A stretch of DNA of 64,000 nt from Basidiobolus meristosporus CBS 931.73 (GCA_002104905.1 MCFE01000362.1:23324-87323); one strand, 5' to 3'; positions 45,722-58,136 are shown, numbered from the stretch's first letter. Notes: generated by a model not told the origin, from the letters alone. Numbers and translations: made by a program.

Positions 45722-47560
45722 GTAATACTCTCTTCCAAATATATGCTGCCAAAAAATAAAGCAAAATTGACTGTTACACAACCAAACCCCATTGCAAACA
45801 ATAGCAGAAAAATAGTTGGACAGCAACTTTCTATGACATTGAGTGCCGCAAGTAGGGCTACATCCAAAAATGGTCATGTTGACAGTGTGCCCACTGAAGG
45901 TAATACTGTGGAATGCTCAGGTTCTCAGTCAAGTAGGCATATGTGAATCTCTGCAGAGCTGCAAGCTGACCAAAGTACTCAAGCAGATGAGAATGTTGCA
46001 AGTTCAGGACCTCCAGTAGAAGGCCAGTAAATGACAGTCATAACATCACCACTACCCATAATATCAAGTATGTTGTCACCTCATACTAAAGCATTAATGA
46101 GGCAATTAGGTGCAGTGGCTGATAGGATATGGCCTGGAGAAATTAATGAATAGTCCAGAGTCAGGATGAGCAGATAGTACATATAGAGCAACTGATATCC
46201 CAGGTTGAGAATGCATTATCTTGACTGCAAAGAAGGAACTCAGATAGTTCAATTTGACAGCCAAGAAGCACTGTGTAGTTTTTGAAGCACAACAACAATT
46301 CCCAAAGATAAAGCTCATAGAAGACCTATCACAGCATGGGAGGGAGAGACTGTGGTGTTTATACCAAAGCCTAAAAATCAAAAGTAATTGAAGATATGTG
46401 AAGTTGTCAAGTTCAATGGGGAAGAATGGACTAATATTCAAGAGTCTCCAAGATGTCTAGCACTGCATCACCTCAAGGCCAGCATACCATGGGACCATCA
46501 GGAACTCAACACCAGGCAGAAGGTGCTTGATTCATGAGCATCATCCTGGACTCAAGCAAGCAAATGAATTATGTACCAGCATTCATATGTTAAAGAAGTA
46601 TCTCAAGAATAGCTGAAACTGGCAAATGCAGACAGACAAGGGCGCCATGGCTAAAAACCAGTAGCTTTGTCAAGGGCTTGTAACAAGCAGGGTTGAAAGC
46701 TTCAATCCATTAGCAGGGAAATTTGAGGTAGGCAGGAGAGTGCCAGAGAGGGACAAGCAGGCTTACACAGTTGTATGAATGCAGCAATTATCAAGGAAAA
46801 ACCATAGCTCAATCAAAGAAGCACTCAGTCAAAGTAGCAGTGGAGGATTTGGCAGTGATGCAAACCCACAGCTTTTGCAGGAGCCTGTCACAAGCAGAGC
46901 TGAAAGCTCCAAAAAAGTAGCAAAGAAGTTTCTCATTGCCATGGGAGAGCCAGCAAGGGACAAGCAGGCAAAAGCAGAAGCACAAATGCAGCATTCATCA
47001 AGGAACAACATAGTACAATAAAAGAAGCACTCAGTCAAAGCAGTAGTGACAGAATTGGCAGTGATTAAAGTAAAGATAATTGAAGAAAAAGTCTACCTGG
47101 CCAGAGACATGGAAGTGTGAGAAAAAAGCTGCAGCTCTCACCATTTATGCTGTCAGCACAGAACAGGCTGAATTCTTTAATAGCCATCAAGAATTACCAA
47201 CCAGATAATAGCTGTGTTCTCAAAAGCTGGAAGTGCAGTCAATTGAGCAACACTCTGGTGAAGTTGATGAGCTTGCAGAGAAAAGCAACAATGTCAAGAG
47301 CTCAAAAGACTATTACTCTGCCTACTGTGGAACTTTGGAGCATTAATAGGCACACCAAGAGGTTGCTGCTTTTCATCATGAACTGTGCTCAAGAAAACGC
47401 ACTTGAATATTACAGGAGCTTGTTGCAAAGACTGACAGATGAGATGCTTAGCCTTGAAGTGCTGGTAAAAGCTAGAACATATGGGAACCAGTGAAGGAAC
47501 AGTGACATAAGGCCACATGGTTCCCACCAAAGTCATGAAAAAAGGGTGTTACAGCAGAAA
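45722..47560 (+). pseudogene. accessory ORF of the Tnp2-type element (relic IV)
   Basis: The right flank of the gypsy insertion. In order on the + strand: 'MLPKNKAKLTVTQPNPIANN' (45,743); a decayed region matching the reverse of 52,000-52,380 ('TAWEGETVVFIPKPKNQK', 'LHHLKASIPWDH', near 46,330-46,500); then 207-bp repeat units (for example from 46,743 and from 46,950, 'ARDKQAKAEAQ'); then 'ENALEYYRSLLQRLTDEML' (near 47,400). Stops break it throughout. It shows a longer N-terminal part than relic II. Confidence 0.55.
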
Positions 47561-48040
47561 TACTTGTTGAATGGTGAATTTTAATGTAATTGTTTGTTGA
47601 TGGTAGGGTTGGGCTTAATGTCAGTGTTAGGTATAGGGACTTGCATAGGCCAATACAATTGGCAATTGAGTTACAACTGCAGAGTGAAATGAAATAAACC
47701 AATTTATATGCTTGAAAAGTAAGAGAATTGGTTGAGTGAGGAGGTAAAGAGTGTCAAAAAGAGGCAAACACCAAGCAATGCATGCAAATATAGGAGGTGT
47801 TTGAGTTTCCTGGATCAGAAAGTGAGCAAATTGGCAGAGAAACTATCAAAAGCCACTTATATATTGATGTGATGAAAAATTTTGACTAGGTTTCCTGTGA
47901 AATCCAGGATGCAATTGTTGTTCAATAATCTCTGCATGGTGCCCTGATGGGCTTAACACCTCTTAATCATGGCACTTAAGTTCTGTGACAGCCTTCTGAA
48001 AGGATCATCACAATTATTTTTCATACGAGCTCTCTCCCAC
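47561..48040 (+). repeat. 3' subterminal region of Tnp2-type relic IV
   Basis: 47,870-48,035 matches, on the opposite strand, the subterminal units at 50,271-50,555 and 23,947-24,110 ('TTTTTGACTAGGTTTCCTGTG', 'TCTGTGACAGCC'). This places the accessory ORF next to one end of the element. Confidence 0.55.
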
Positions 48041-49130
48041 TGAGATAAGTGATATCTATATAACAGGTATAAAGGACTATGTTATCTTCTGGGTGGCTCC
48101 TAGTTTTATACTGGTCAACTGTTGCCTGGCTATATACTCAAATCTGGCTTGCAATCATCTGCTTCACTCTTTCTGTTTGGCTGGTAGTAAAAATTATTGA
48201 GTTAATTCTTCTAAATTTGTATATTACTTTCTCCCACTATTTAGAGACTTAAACAAGGTGATGGCTCATCTGGGAGCTCTGTATTTAGCTGCTGGTGCAT
48301 TGAATTAGTATGAAAACACTTGATGCAATAAGGCATTCTTCCAATGGATTGCATAGGACATATCCATACTCCAGGTCCATATATATGCATTATATATCAG
48401 TAGGATTCTAACAATTGAGGAATCTTGCTTTTGAGAGCTGTTTCCATTGCTGTACAGTCCAGAATGGCCGTTAATATCCCCAGTATTGGCACTTTCAGCC
48501 TTATCTTAAGTGTCAACAGATTTTGGTAAAATCCTCCTCCAACAATCATTCAATAATGGTCTATCTTTTACAACTCAAAGTAATATCCTCTCCAAAAGCT
48601 TGTCTAGTAGTAACTGGGGTCATATAAGTACATGTATCAATATATATCAATGAAGATCTGAATCCTCAATTGTAGGAATTATGCAATTTTCATTAGTAGT
48701 TACAGAGCACCAACAGACTCAATTTCTTGAAATATTTACATGCCAGTTTGATAGACACTTTTTGATAGCTAAGCTGAGAAGTTACTGAGAGTGTTGTTTT
48801 GAAGGCAGGGCCTTCTTCTTCAAGTCAATATCCTTGTAAACATAGTCCTTTAGCAGCAGTAGTTATCTTCAACTTAAGCAGCACAATAGTAAGGAAAGCT
48901 TTTCTTGAGAGAGGCAGAAAAAGGACCCAAAGCAAAGCAGACAACAGGAGGACAGCAAGCTCAGGGTGTATAACCTGCTGCATTATTCTGAAGAGTATTT
49001 GAAATGATGTGCAAACTAGAGGATTTAGATGTTTTTTACATATAGACTTACTGATCAAAAGTATGATAGTGTAGTTTGACGGAGTAGAGCAAACAAGCAT
49101 GTACAGTTTGTAATGGAAGGTCCCTGTTCA
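48041..49130. other. unassigned transposon-derived sequence
   Basis: I see no intact gene. On the minus strand near 48,430-48,530 'VPILGILTAILDC' vaguely resembles the first-Asp block of DDE transposases, too weak to call. Confidence 0.3.
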
Positions 49131-50262
49131 CAATAACCTGGTCCCTTGGGTGGATCCAATCTGGAACAGCCATCAGGATCCTACAGAGAATCTGTCATAT
49201 TGCCAGCAGCTTAAAATCAATGACCCTCCACTCAATCTTATGACAGAATTGTGAAGGCATTTTGCTGATTTACTTCCAAATAAAGAAAAAAAGTTGATGG
49301 TGTTTAAACTGTCTTTTGACAAGAATTGCATGGCATTTCAATGGTCTTAATACACACTACTTTATTTGTGGGACCTAAGCAGCTATTACATATAAATACC
49401 TTATGTGGCAAGAAACTTGACAGTGTTCTGACAGCCTCATTGCAAGTCTTTGGTGCCACTATAATGGCAGTATGGTGGCCTACAGCCAGCTCTGTATTAT
49501 GCTACTGTACCAATTTACCAAAGAGTACTTTCTTTGCCAACCTCTCCTTGTACCACTCATATATTTCACTATATAATTGCTCCGCTTAAGTTGCTTACCC
49601 ACTACAACCCTGGGTATTCCACATATAGTAAAAGTTAAAAGGAACTATGGCCTCCTGCTTATGAAACTACACATACATGCACACCTGCTAAAATTGACAC
49701 GCATCTATCACCTCAACTTTACACCTTCTTTGTGTGATACTTGCAAAGTTGCCATATACGTTCTACTGCTGGTACATATACACCTTTCATACATATGCTT
49801 GGTTGCAACCACTTTTGCCATGAATACGTCCTGAATATCCACCAAGACTTCTTAGTATTTAGCCATTATTTTCCTTCTCCCTAATAGATTTTGGCTGCAA
49901 ATGGATACACTAGCAGCAGAGCTTCACACATCAGCTTAATGCTTGTACTGTGGCTGCTCAAATCTCATCACAAACTCCTTGCATGAAAGCTGTGGATGTG
50001 TCAAGTTGGCATTGGTGATCTGTTGATATATAAGTAGTCCTGCAATGTCAGCATATGACTCCCAATGCTTCAATGTACTCTTGATGGAAATGGCTTCAGA
50101 AGTGCACTTGAATAAATATATATCCAGTTCATCCAGTCCTTGTATTTGTTTTATTGCATATGCATATGAATATTGATTTGAGCTTATGAGAATTACTTTG
50201 AGTAGTGGATACCCTGTAATATCTTGCAAGTTTTTTCCAAATTTATCTGGTATCTTGAAGTA
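49131..50262 (-). pseudogene. Tnp2-like transposase C-terminal relic V
   Basis: The open piece 50,229-49,936 reads 'QGLDELDIYLFKCTSEAISI' and 'ITNANLTHPQLSCKEFVMRFE', matching relics I-III. The following 49,300-49,860 matches 24,880-25,350. The N-terminal two thirds is missing; the copy is cut at about 50,262 by the subterminal repeats of a neighbouring element. Confidence 0.6.
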
Positions 50263-50744
50263 CTCCCCATGAAAAAATATTGTAATGATCCCATCAAAAG
50301 GCCATCACAAAGTTAAAGTCCTGTGACTAAGAGGTACTGATACCACCAGGACACTGTTCAGAGACCATTGAAAAATAATTGCACCCCAGATTTCATAAAT
50401 AACTTGGTCAAAATCCCTATGTAAAATTATTGAGATGATCCTGTCCAAAGGCCATCACAGAGTTAAAGTCCCAAGACTAAGAGGTACTGATCTTGTTGGG
50501 ACACTGTCCAGAGACCATTGAAAAATAATTGAACCCCAGATTTCACAAAAAACTTAGTCAAATTTTTCATAACAACAATATATAAGTAGCTTTTGATTGA
50601 TTCCCTGCCAATTTGCTCACTTTCTGATCCCATATACTCTTTTGCCTCCTACATTTGTGTGAATTGGTTGGCTATTGCCTCTATTTTACACTTCTAACTT
50701 CCTGACTGAACTGTTTCTCTTACTTTTCATGTGTACAAATTGAT
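50263..50744 (-). repeat. subterminal tandem repeat, two units of about 145 bp
   Basis: Two head-to-tail units (about 50,268-50,412 and 50,413-50,557) share 'AAGGCCATCACA.AGTTAAAGTCC', 'ACTAAGAGGTACTGAT' and 'GAGACCATTGAAAAATAATTG'. The sequence continues into 'GTAGCTTTTGATTGATTCCC', also found in relics I and at 52,540. Confidence 0.8.
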
Positions 50745-52380
50745 TTATTTCCGTTGAAACTTCAGTTGTACCTCAATTGCCAATTGTATTGACGTACACA
50801 AGTCTCTATACCCTACACTAACATTAAGCCCAACCCCACACCTAGCAAGTAACTCCATTAAAATCCACCACTCAATAAGTATTTCTGCAGAGTTGCCCTG
50901 TTTCCATAACTTTGGTGGGAACCCAATGGCGTAATGCCACTGTTCATTCACTGGTTCCCACATGTCCTGGTCTTCAGCTGGTACTGCAAGGTCTAGCGCT
51001 TTGTCTGCCAGTCTTTTCAATAAATCCATGCAATATTCCAGTGCATTTTCTTGAGCACTGCTCTTGAAGAAGTGCTGCAACCTCTTGGTGTGCCTATTAA
51101 TGCTTCAAAATCCACTGAAGGCATTGTGATAGCCCTTTGAGCTCTTGATGTTGTAGCCTTGTCTGTTGGTGGGATCTCTACACTGTCAACAATGGAGGAT
51201 ATGGAGGCTGTGGTAGACAAACTGCCTTTTCAGCAAACTCATCTCCCTTGCTGGAGTGTAGCTCGACTAGCTGTGCTTCCAACTCTTGTGAAAACAGCTG
51301 TTTTCTTGTTGGTGATTCTTCTTGACTATGATGGGATTCAGTCTGTTCCTGGCTTGCAGCGTTAATTGGCAAGAACTGCAGCTCTTTTTGCATGCCTTGC
51401 TGTCTCAGGCTTGGGTAGACATTTTTCCCTTTACCTTTTCCTTTATCACTGCCAGGTCTTACACTGCTACTTTGTCTGAGTGCTTCTTGTAAAGAACTAT
51501 GTTTTCTCCTGGATAAATTCTGCTCTGATGCATCTGTCTTGGCCTGCTTGTTGCTTACTGGCACTTTTCTGGCAACCTGATGTTTCTATTCTGCTTGTGT
51601 TGAGCTCTCAACCATGGTTGTGATGGGCTCCTGTAAAAGCAGCTGGTTTTTATCACTGTCAGGTCCTTCACTGCCACCTTGACTGGGTGCTTCTTGAGTG
51701 GTACTATGCTTTTTCCTTGATAAATGTTGTGCTGGTGCATCCATATCTGCCTGCTTGTCCCTAATTGGTACTCTTCCAGCTACGTCATGTCTCTTTGATG
51801 CTTGTCTGGAGCTTTTTGCCCTGCTTGTAACAGGCTCTTGAGGAAGCTGCTAGTTTTTAGCCATGGCACCTTTGTTCTTCAGTCTTTGATAGTTTCTGCT
51901 ACTCTTAAAATACTTTCTTACTTTACCAATGCTGGCCTAAGATCCTGTTGCCTGTTTGAATCCAGGTTAATGCTCATGGAACAAGTCAAGTGCATTCTAC
52001 TTGGCCTTGAGCTCCTAATGGTCCCATGGTACACCGGCCTTAAGGTGATGGTACACTAGACTTCTGATGGCCTCTTGTATGTTAGCCCACTCTTTATAAT
52101 TGCACTCAACAGCTTCACAGATTTTCAATATCTTTTGATTTTTGTGCTATGGTATAAACACCAAATTGTCTCCGTCCCACACTGTGATAGGTTTTTCTGT
52201 TAGCTTTATCTATGGGCACTGTGGTTGTGCTTCATAGACTGTACAGTGTTCCTCTGCTTTTACATTGGGAAATGGCTCAATTCTTAGCTGTGACATTGAG
52301 CTACTTGAGTTCCTTCTTTGCAGCAAAGATACTACTTAATCTACCTGGGATATTGATAGCTCTAAACATACTATCTGCAA
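50745..52380 (-). pseudogene. repeat-rich accessory ORF of the Tnp2-type element (relic V, best preserved)
   Basis: Reading the minus strand from about 52,230: 'KPITVWDGDNLVFIP', 'ILKICEAVECNYKEWANIQE', 'LVYHHLKAGVPWDH', then 69-residue units from about 51,785 ('VAGRVPIRDKQADMDAP') and about 51,578 ('VARKVPVSNKQAKTDASEQ'), a 'GSDKGKGKGK' segment, 'EQTESHHSQEESPTRKQL', and a C-terminal part 'LLKRLADKALDLAVPAEDQD' ending at 50,745 ('EVQLKFQRK'). Only a few stops and frameshifts interrupt it. Role unknown: it may be the element's DNA-binding or regulatory protein. I see no catalytic motif. Confidence 0.6.
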
Positions 52381-52635
52381 GATCCCATCATAACATTGGT
52401 TGGATGGTCATTAATTCCAAGCTACTGGTATTATGACAGTCTCTCAACACAATCCTGATGGCTGATGCAGATTGGATCCACCTGCGGGACCAAATTATTT
52501 TTCATAGGGAACTTTTCATCACAGCAATATAGAAGTAATTTTTGATTGGCTCCCCGCCACTTTACTCACTTTCTGATCCCAGACACTCTATTACCTCCTA
52601 CATTTGTGTGCATTGAATGGCTATTGCCTTGTTTC
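52381..52635 (-). other. Tnp2-type element end interrupted by copia element
   Basis: 52,380-52,500 matches 37,740-37,840 and 24,740-24,800. 52,500-52,635 matches the subterminal sequence at 50,560-50,670 and 24,110-24,215. A copia LTR starts at 52,636 in the middle of this match. Confidence 0.55.
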
Positions 52636-52983
52636 TGTTGTAAAAATTTGTATTTCCACCTAAATATTCACCTAACTTAGTCACTTAGATCATTACCTTC
52701 ATATCCTGGAGAATACTGACCAAATTCCTTGTTGGGATTTACTTAGAATATTTTCACCAAAATACCAGGTATCCAGAGCATGAAAATTCTCAAAGTTGTC
52801 CAAACAGCCCCAAACTTTGCACACATGTTCTTGGGACCTTCCTTAACCTATTCAATGTGTTTGTACTCCCAAGACCAGGTAAAAGTATAAATACTGCTTT
52901 TACATTCAATAAATCATTAAGTGAAACCATGTAATCTACTTGTTCTCCCAATCACTTCCAATATCTCCAAGACTCTTACAACA
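52636..52983 (+). repeat. copia copy 3, 5' LTR
   Basis: 348 bp, TGTTGTAAAAATTTG...CTCTTACAACA; reverse-complement match to the LTRs of copies 1 and 2. Confidence 0.9.
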
Positions 52984-53543
52984 AGTTATGAGCCCCAAGC
53001 TGTCACTCTTTGCAATTTCTACTACTGCTATTACTGGAATTTTTCCCTCTGCTGAAAAGTTGGATGGATCTAATACCAAGTGTGGAAGGTGAAGATGAAG
53101 ATGCTGCTACAAGAAAGAGGTCTTTGGGATATTGTCATAGGAGAAAAATGCCCTCCTAAAAACATGGGAGAGGAAGCCTTGAAGTACCAGAAGAAAGAAC
53201 AAAGTTCCTCTAACTGCATCTGCCTTAATGCTAAAGTCAAATTGCTAATTCAATGCTCAAGAGCAAAAATGGCAAAGAATGCCTGGAAGGCATTAGAAGA
53301 CACCTACCAGTCATGTTAAGCTGCTAAGAAAATGTATCTGAGACAAAGATTTCTTACTACCAAGATGCTTCCAGGAGAAGAAATGAAAAATCCAATTAAC
53401 AGAATTACCCTCTTGGTAGATGAGATGGAATCTGTAGGTGTACCAACTACTGATGAGGATGTGATAGTTACCATCCTGAATAGTGTGACAGACAAGTTTC
53501 AGGGCCTTGTATCAGCTTTAGAGTCCAGAACTGAAGATTTGTC
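52984..53543 (+). pseudogene. copia copy 3 PBS and gag N-terminal part
   Basis: The PBS 52,984-52,996 is AGTTATGAGCCCC (one change from the other copies). Gag words follow: 'MWKVKMKMLLQERGLWDIV', 'EEALKYQKKEQSSSNCICLN' and, after a stop, 'MKNPINRITLLVDEMESVGV'. The second element was inserted after 'ESRTEDL' at 53,543. Confidence 0.85.
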
Positions 53544-53912
53544 TGTTGAAATATTGGACTATTTGGTATTATTCAGCAGCTAAAAATTTACTTAACAATT
53601 CTAGGCTAGTCTTAGTCACTGTAGGACTCATTTACTGCCTTAACTTTGCCACTTTCTCCAGATATATAATATTATGATTATTCCCCTATAGTCAGGATCA
53701 AATTAGCACTATTACCAAACATTATGTACTAACCCTGAAACTGTTACAGAATGCTCCTGAATATTGAGAAACCCTCCCTACTTAGTGTTGCAGCTGTATT
53801 ACTTCTACAAAGGTATAAATACTGAGCTTCTTTATGAATAAACAACAGTTCAACTATTATCACTATTTCTTGATAAGTTCCTTATATCCAAATCACTTCT
53901 TAAATTGCAACA
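53544..53912 (+). repeat. second-family copia 5' LTR
   Basis: 369 bp, TGTTGAAATATTGG...AAATTGCAACA. Confidence 0.9.
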
Positions 53913-53948
53913 GGTTATGAGCCCCAATTGCCTTAATCTATTCTAAAG

Positions 53949-56900
53949 ATGACTTCTACCAGCAAACAAAGCAATACCAAGATCTTCCCTGTAAAGGAGA
54001 GGTTTGATGGGAAGAACTACAGACTTTGGAGAATCAAGATGCAGATCCACCTTGAGGAAAGAAAGCTTTGGAACATAGTAACAGGAAAGGAAGTTGAGCC
54101 CAAAGAAACAGCAGAAGATGTGGAGAAGTTTCAAGAGAAGGAGAGAAAGACCTTCAATGCAATATGCATCAATGTGCAAGACTCCTTCATTGGACAAATC
54201 CATGCCTCAAATACTGCCAAAGCAGCATGGGAATCCTTAGAGAAGATCTTTAGAGCAAAGTCAGTATTAAGCAAGCTTTATTTGAAACAAAAGTTCTTCA
54301 ACATGAGAAAAAAGCCAGATGATGACATGCTACAACTCATTACCAGAATGGAGACGCTTGCAGAAGAACTTTACAGTATTAATGCTGGTGTAGATGATGA
54401 AGAAAAGATACTCTGTCTGCTTTGCAGCCTACCAGACAAGTATGAGCCACTCATACTTTCTTTTGAAAGCAGAGAAGACAACTTGACTTTAGACTATTTC
54501 AAAGGAAGACTTCTCCATGAAGAATTCAGACGTAATGATCAAGCAGAGAAAATTGAAGATAATGCTTTATTCAGTTCAGAAAGGCATACAGAAAAAAAGG
54601 GAAAGCAACAAAACCAAAGAAAACCTGGCTGCTGTAACTACTGTAAGAAGCCAGGACACTGGGCAAGAGAATGCAAGAAGAAACAAGCAGACAAAAAACA
54701 GAAACTAGAGCAGGCAAACCATATAACTACTGATGAACAGTTATTTGTCACTGTACAAGAGAGTGCAAGTAACCAAAGTAATGAATGGTATATTGACTCT
54801 GGAGCATTACAGCATATTTGTGGTATAAAGGATTGGTTCAGCAACTTAAAGACTATTCCCGTAAGAAAGGTTTATCTGGGAGATAACTCTGCATTGAAAG
54901 CTACCACCAGTGAGTCTATACAACTAAATATGAGTGATAACTCAGGGGCAACAACAGCAAAACTGACTGACGTACTCTATGTACCTGGAATAGCTAAGAA
55001 CCTACTCTCAGTCAGTAAAGCAGCTACTCAGGGACTGAAATTTGTTCTTACTAAGCTGAGCTGCTCAATATTGAGTGAAAATGGACAAAAATTAGCTTTG
55101 GGAATCAGAGATCACAATATATACAGGTTACAATGCAAGATCATTGTACCTGAGTATGTCAACATTGCTGAAACTGATGAAACCAACTGGGAGATGTGGC
55201 ATAGGAGGCTAGGACACATAGGGGAACAGAAAATGAGCCAATTGGTGAAAAATAGGCTTGTTTTGGGCCTAAAATACTCAATTCCAATCAAATTGAATGT
55301 TTGTAAGGGATGTTCATATTGCAAACAAGCTAGGCAACGTTTCAAGAGCTCAGAAGGCATCAATACCACCGAAATATTGGCTATTGTACACTCAGACATA
55401 TGTGGCCCCATGAGAACACTGTCCTTTGGAGCCAAGAGATACTTTATGACGTTGATTGATGACAAGACAAGATATACATGGGTGTACTTCCTCAAAACAA
55501 AGGAAGAAGCTTTAGAGACATTTAAGCACTTCAAGAACATGGCAGAAACACAAACTGGGTGTAAATTGACAGTACTACAAAGTGACAATGGAGGAGAATA
55601 CTGCTCAAAGGAGTTTGCAAAATACTGCTTGTCTACTGGTATACTTCAACAGACCACAGTTCCTCATACTCCACAGCAAAATGGAGTAGCAGATCGTGCA
55701 AATAGAACAATAGTAGAGATGGGAAGATCTATGCTACATAATAAGGGAATGGACTACAAGTTTTGGGCTGAATCTGTTGCTACCGCTGTATACATCAAGA
55801 ACAGATGCCCAACAACAGCACTACGTGATTTTATACCCTTTGAAGCATATACAGCCAAAAAACCAGATCTCCAGCACCTCAGGATCTTTGGCAGTGATGT
55901 TTTTTATCACATCCCTGACAAAAAACGCTCAAGTTGGAACCAAAGAGTATAAAAGGGATATTTCTTGTGTATTGTGAAGATACTAAAGGGTGTAGAGTGT
56001 ATGATGGCAAAATACAGAAGCTGATCAAGAGCAGGGACGTTGTATTTGAGGAGATTTCAGATCAGAAAGCCACGGAAATCATTGGCCAGCTGCCTGATGA
56101 TGCAATCAACACAAATGAAGAAGATACGTACCAAATCCAGCCAGAGATGGAAGATACTTCTACCAGTTCTAGATCAGAACAGATTATCCCAGTTAGGAGA
56201 TCTACCAGAATAAGAAATGCCCTTGGATCCTGCTGGCAGACATCCAGTGATCATGAAGAAGCTTATCTTGCCTTATGTGCCAAACCTCAGAATCTGGAAC
56301 TGGCAATGCAAGGTCCAGATGCTACTAAGTGGCAACAAGCCATGCAGGAGGAGTACCAATCACTGATCAAGGCAAAAACGTGGGAACTGGTAGATTTACC
56401 AAATGGGAGAAAGCCAATAGGATGTAGATGGGTCTACAAGATCAAGATAACCTCAAATGGTGCCGTTGATAGGTACAAGGCTAGATTGGTAGCTAAAGGC
56501 TATTCCCAGATCCAGGGACTAGACTTTAAGGAAACATTTGCTCCGGTTGCCAAGTTTAACTCTATTAGGACAGTTCTAGCCCTGGCAGCTGTACACAGTC
56601 TAGATCTACACCAAATGGACATCAAAACAGCCTTTCAAAATGAAGATTTGCAAGAAACTATATATATGGAGCAACCAGAAGGTTTTACCGATCCAAAAAG
56701 CCCCCATAAGGTGTGCAAACTTAGAAAATTGTTGTATGGGCTTAGCAGGCACCCAGAGTGTGGTATAACAAGATTGACACATATCTAGAGGAAATTGGGT
56801 TCTCTTGTAGCACTGCAGATCACAGTATGTGTGTGAAACAGCTCAAAAAGGGTGTGCTCATCCTAGTTCTTTATGTGGATGACCTAGTTATAGCTACAGG

Positions 56901-57864
56901 TGATCAAGAGGCACTTAAACAGACGAAATCAGATCTCTTCAGCAAGTTTGAGATGAAAGATCTTGGAAAATTGAGCTATTTTCTTGGAATTGAGGTCAAA
57001 TTTGACATACCTACGCAGAAAATTGTGCTGAATCAGTCCAAGTACATCAGGGACATTCTCAGACGCTTCAAAATGGAAAATTGCAAACCTGCAGCAACCC
57101 CTATGGACAATAACCCGAAATTAAGCAAATCTCAGCCAGTTATAGATGAAAACGGCTCAAATATGGACCAAAACTTTCCCTATCAATCAATGGTTGGTAG
57201 CCTAATGTACTTGATGGTGTCTACATGTCCAGATATTGCAGTAGCAGTTGGAATAGTCAGTCAATTCATGCAGAATTATGGATCAGATCAAATTGCAGCA
57301 GTTAAGCGGATTGTCAGATATCTACAAGGTACCGTAAATATGGTACTGGAATACTCTGGAGCAGCTAATAGGCCAATATTTGATGGTTATAGTGATTCAG
57401 ATTGGGGTAGGGAACTGATTGACAGACGCTCTACCACATGCTATGTATTTCTTTATGCTGGTGCAGCTATTACTTGGAATTGCAAGAAACAACCAACTGT
57501 GGCACTATCTACAACTGAAGCTAAATATATGGCTGCATGTCAAGCAACTAAGGAGGCTATATGGCTACAAAAATTATTCAAAGACTTAGGTTTTAATTCA
57601 GGTGAACCAACATGTATTTACAAGGATAATCAAAGTTGTATTTCATTAGCTAGAAATCCTACTAATCATGCCAGAACTAAGCACATTGATATACAGCATC
57701 ACTTTGTGAGGGAAGCTGTAGAAAATAACTTAGTGGAGCTGGTTTACTGCCCAACTGACAAAATGGTGGCAGACATATTGACAAAACCACTAGCTAGGCC
57801 ACAGTTTGAGATCCTTAGAGAGAAATTGGGATTAAGAAATTATTTAGTTGAGGGGGAGTGTTGA
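53949..57864 (+). pseudogene. second-family copia Gag-Pol, broken by two frameshifts
   Basis: Three overlapping open pieces cover a whole polyprotein: 53,949-55,952 (667 codons), 55,934-56,788 (284) and 56,758-57,864 (368). Gag has the UBN2-type start 'FDGKNYRLWRIKMQIHLEE' and zinc knuckle 'CCNYCKKPGHWARECKKK'. Protease is 'WYIDSGALQHI' (usual DSGASxH; the Ser is Leu). Integrase has 'WHRRLGHI', 'HSDICGPM', 'QSDNGGEYCS' and 'QQNGVADRANR' (Asp where the catalytic Glu is expected). RT has 'GCRWVYKIK', '[12 protein letters not shown]', 'LYVDDLVIA'; RNase H has 'STTEAKYMAACQATKEAIWL'; end 'LTKPLARPQFE'. Breaks at about 55,935 and 56,745 each look like loss of a single A, so the copy decayed little or holds assembly errors. 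Confidence 0.9.
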
Positions 57865-58136
57865 AATATTGGACTATTTGGTATCATTCAGCAGCTAAAA
57901 ATTTACTTAACAATTCTAGGCTAGTCTTAGTCACTGTAGGACTCATTTACTGCCTTAACTTTGCCACTTACTCCAGATATATGATCTTATGATTATTCCC
58001 CTATAGTCAGGATCAAATTAGCACAATTACCAAACATTATGTACTGACCCTGAAACTGTTACAGAATGCTCCTGAATATTTAGAAACACTCCCTACTTAG
58101 TGTTGCAGCTGTATTACTTCTACAAAGGTATAAATA
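57859..58136 (+). repeat. second-family copia 3' LTR, 3'-truncated
   Basis: Matches the first 278 bp of the 53,544 LTR and stops at GGTATAAATA, joining directly to gag sequence of copy 3. Confidence 0.9.

Larger units (their letters stand above)
53544..58136 (+). mobile_element. Ty1/copia retrotransposon of a second family, nested in copy 3
   Basis: 5' LTR 53,544-53,912 (369 bp), PBS 53,913-53,925 (GGTTATGAGCCCC), gag-pol 53,949-57,864, polypurine tract 57,850-57,858, 3' LTR 57,859-58,136. The right LTR lacks its last 90 or so bases, and about 45 bases of copy 3 are missing beyond it, so a deletion removed the junction and any target duplication. Over the shared 277 bp the LTRs differ at about eight positions. 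Confidence 0.92.

Noticed and set aside
48430-48530. DDE-transposase-like word 'VPILGILTAILDC' on the minus strand
   Set aside because: Too short and no second or third catalytic block nearby.
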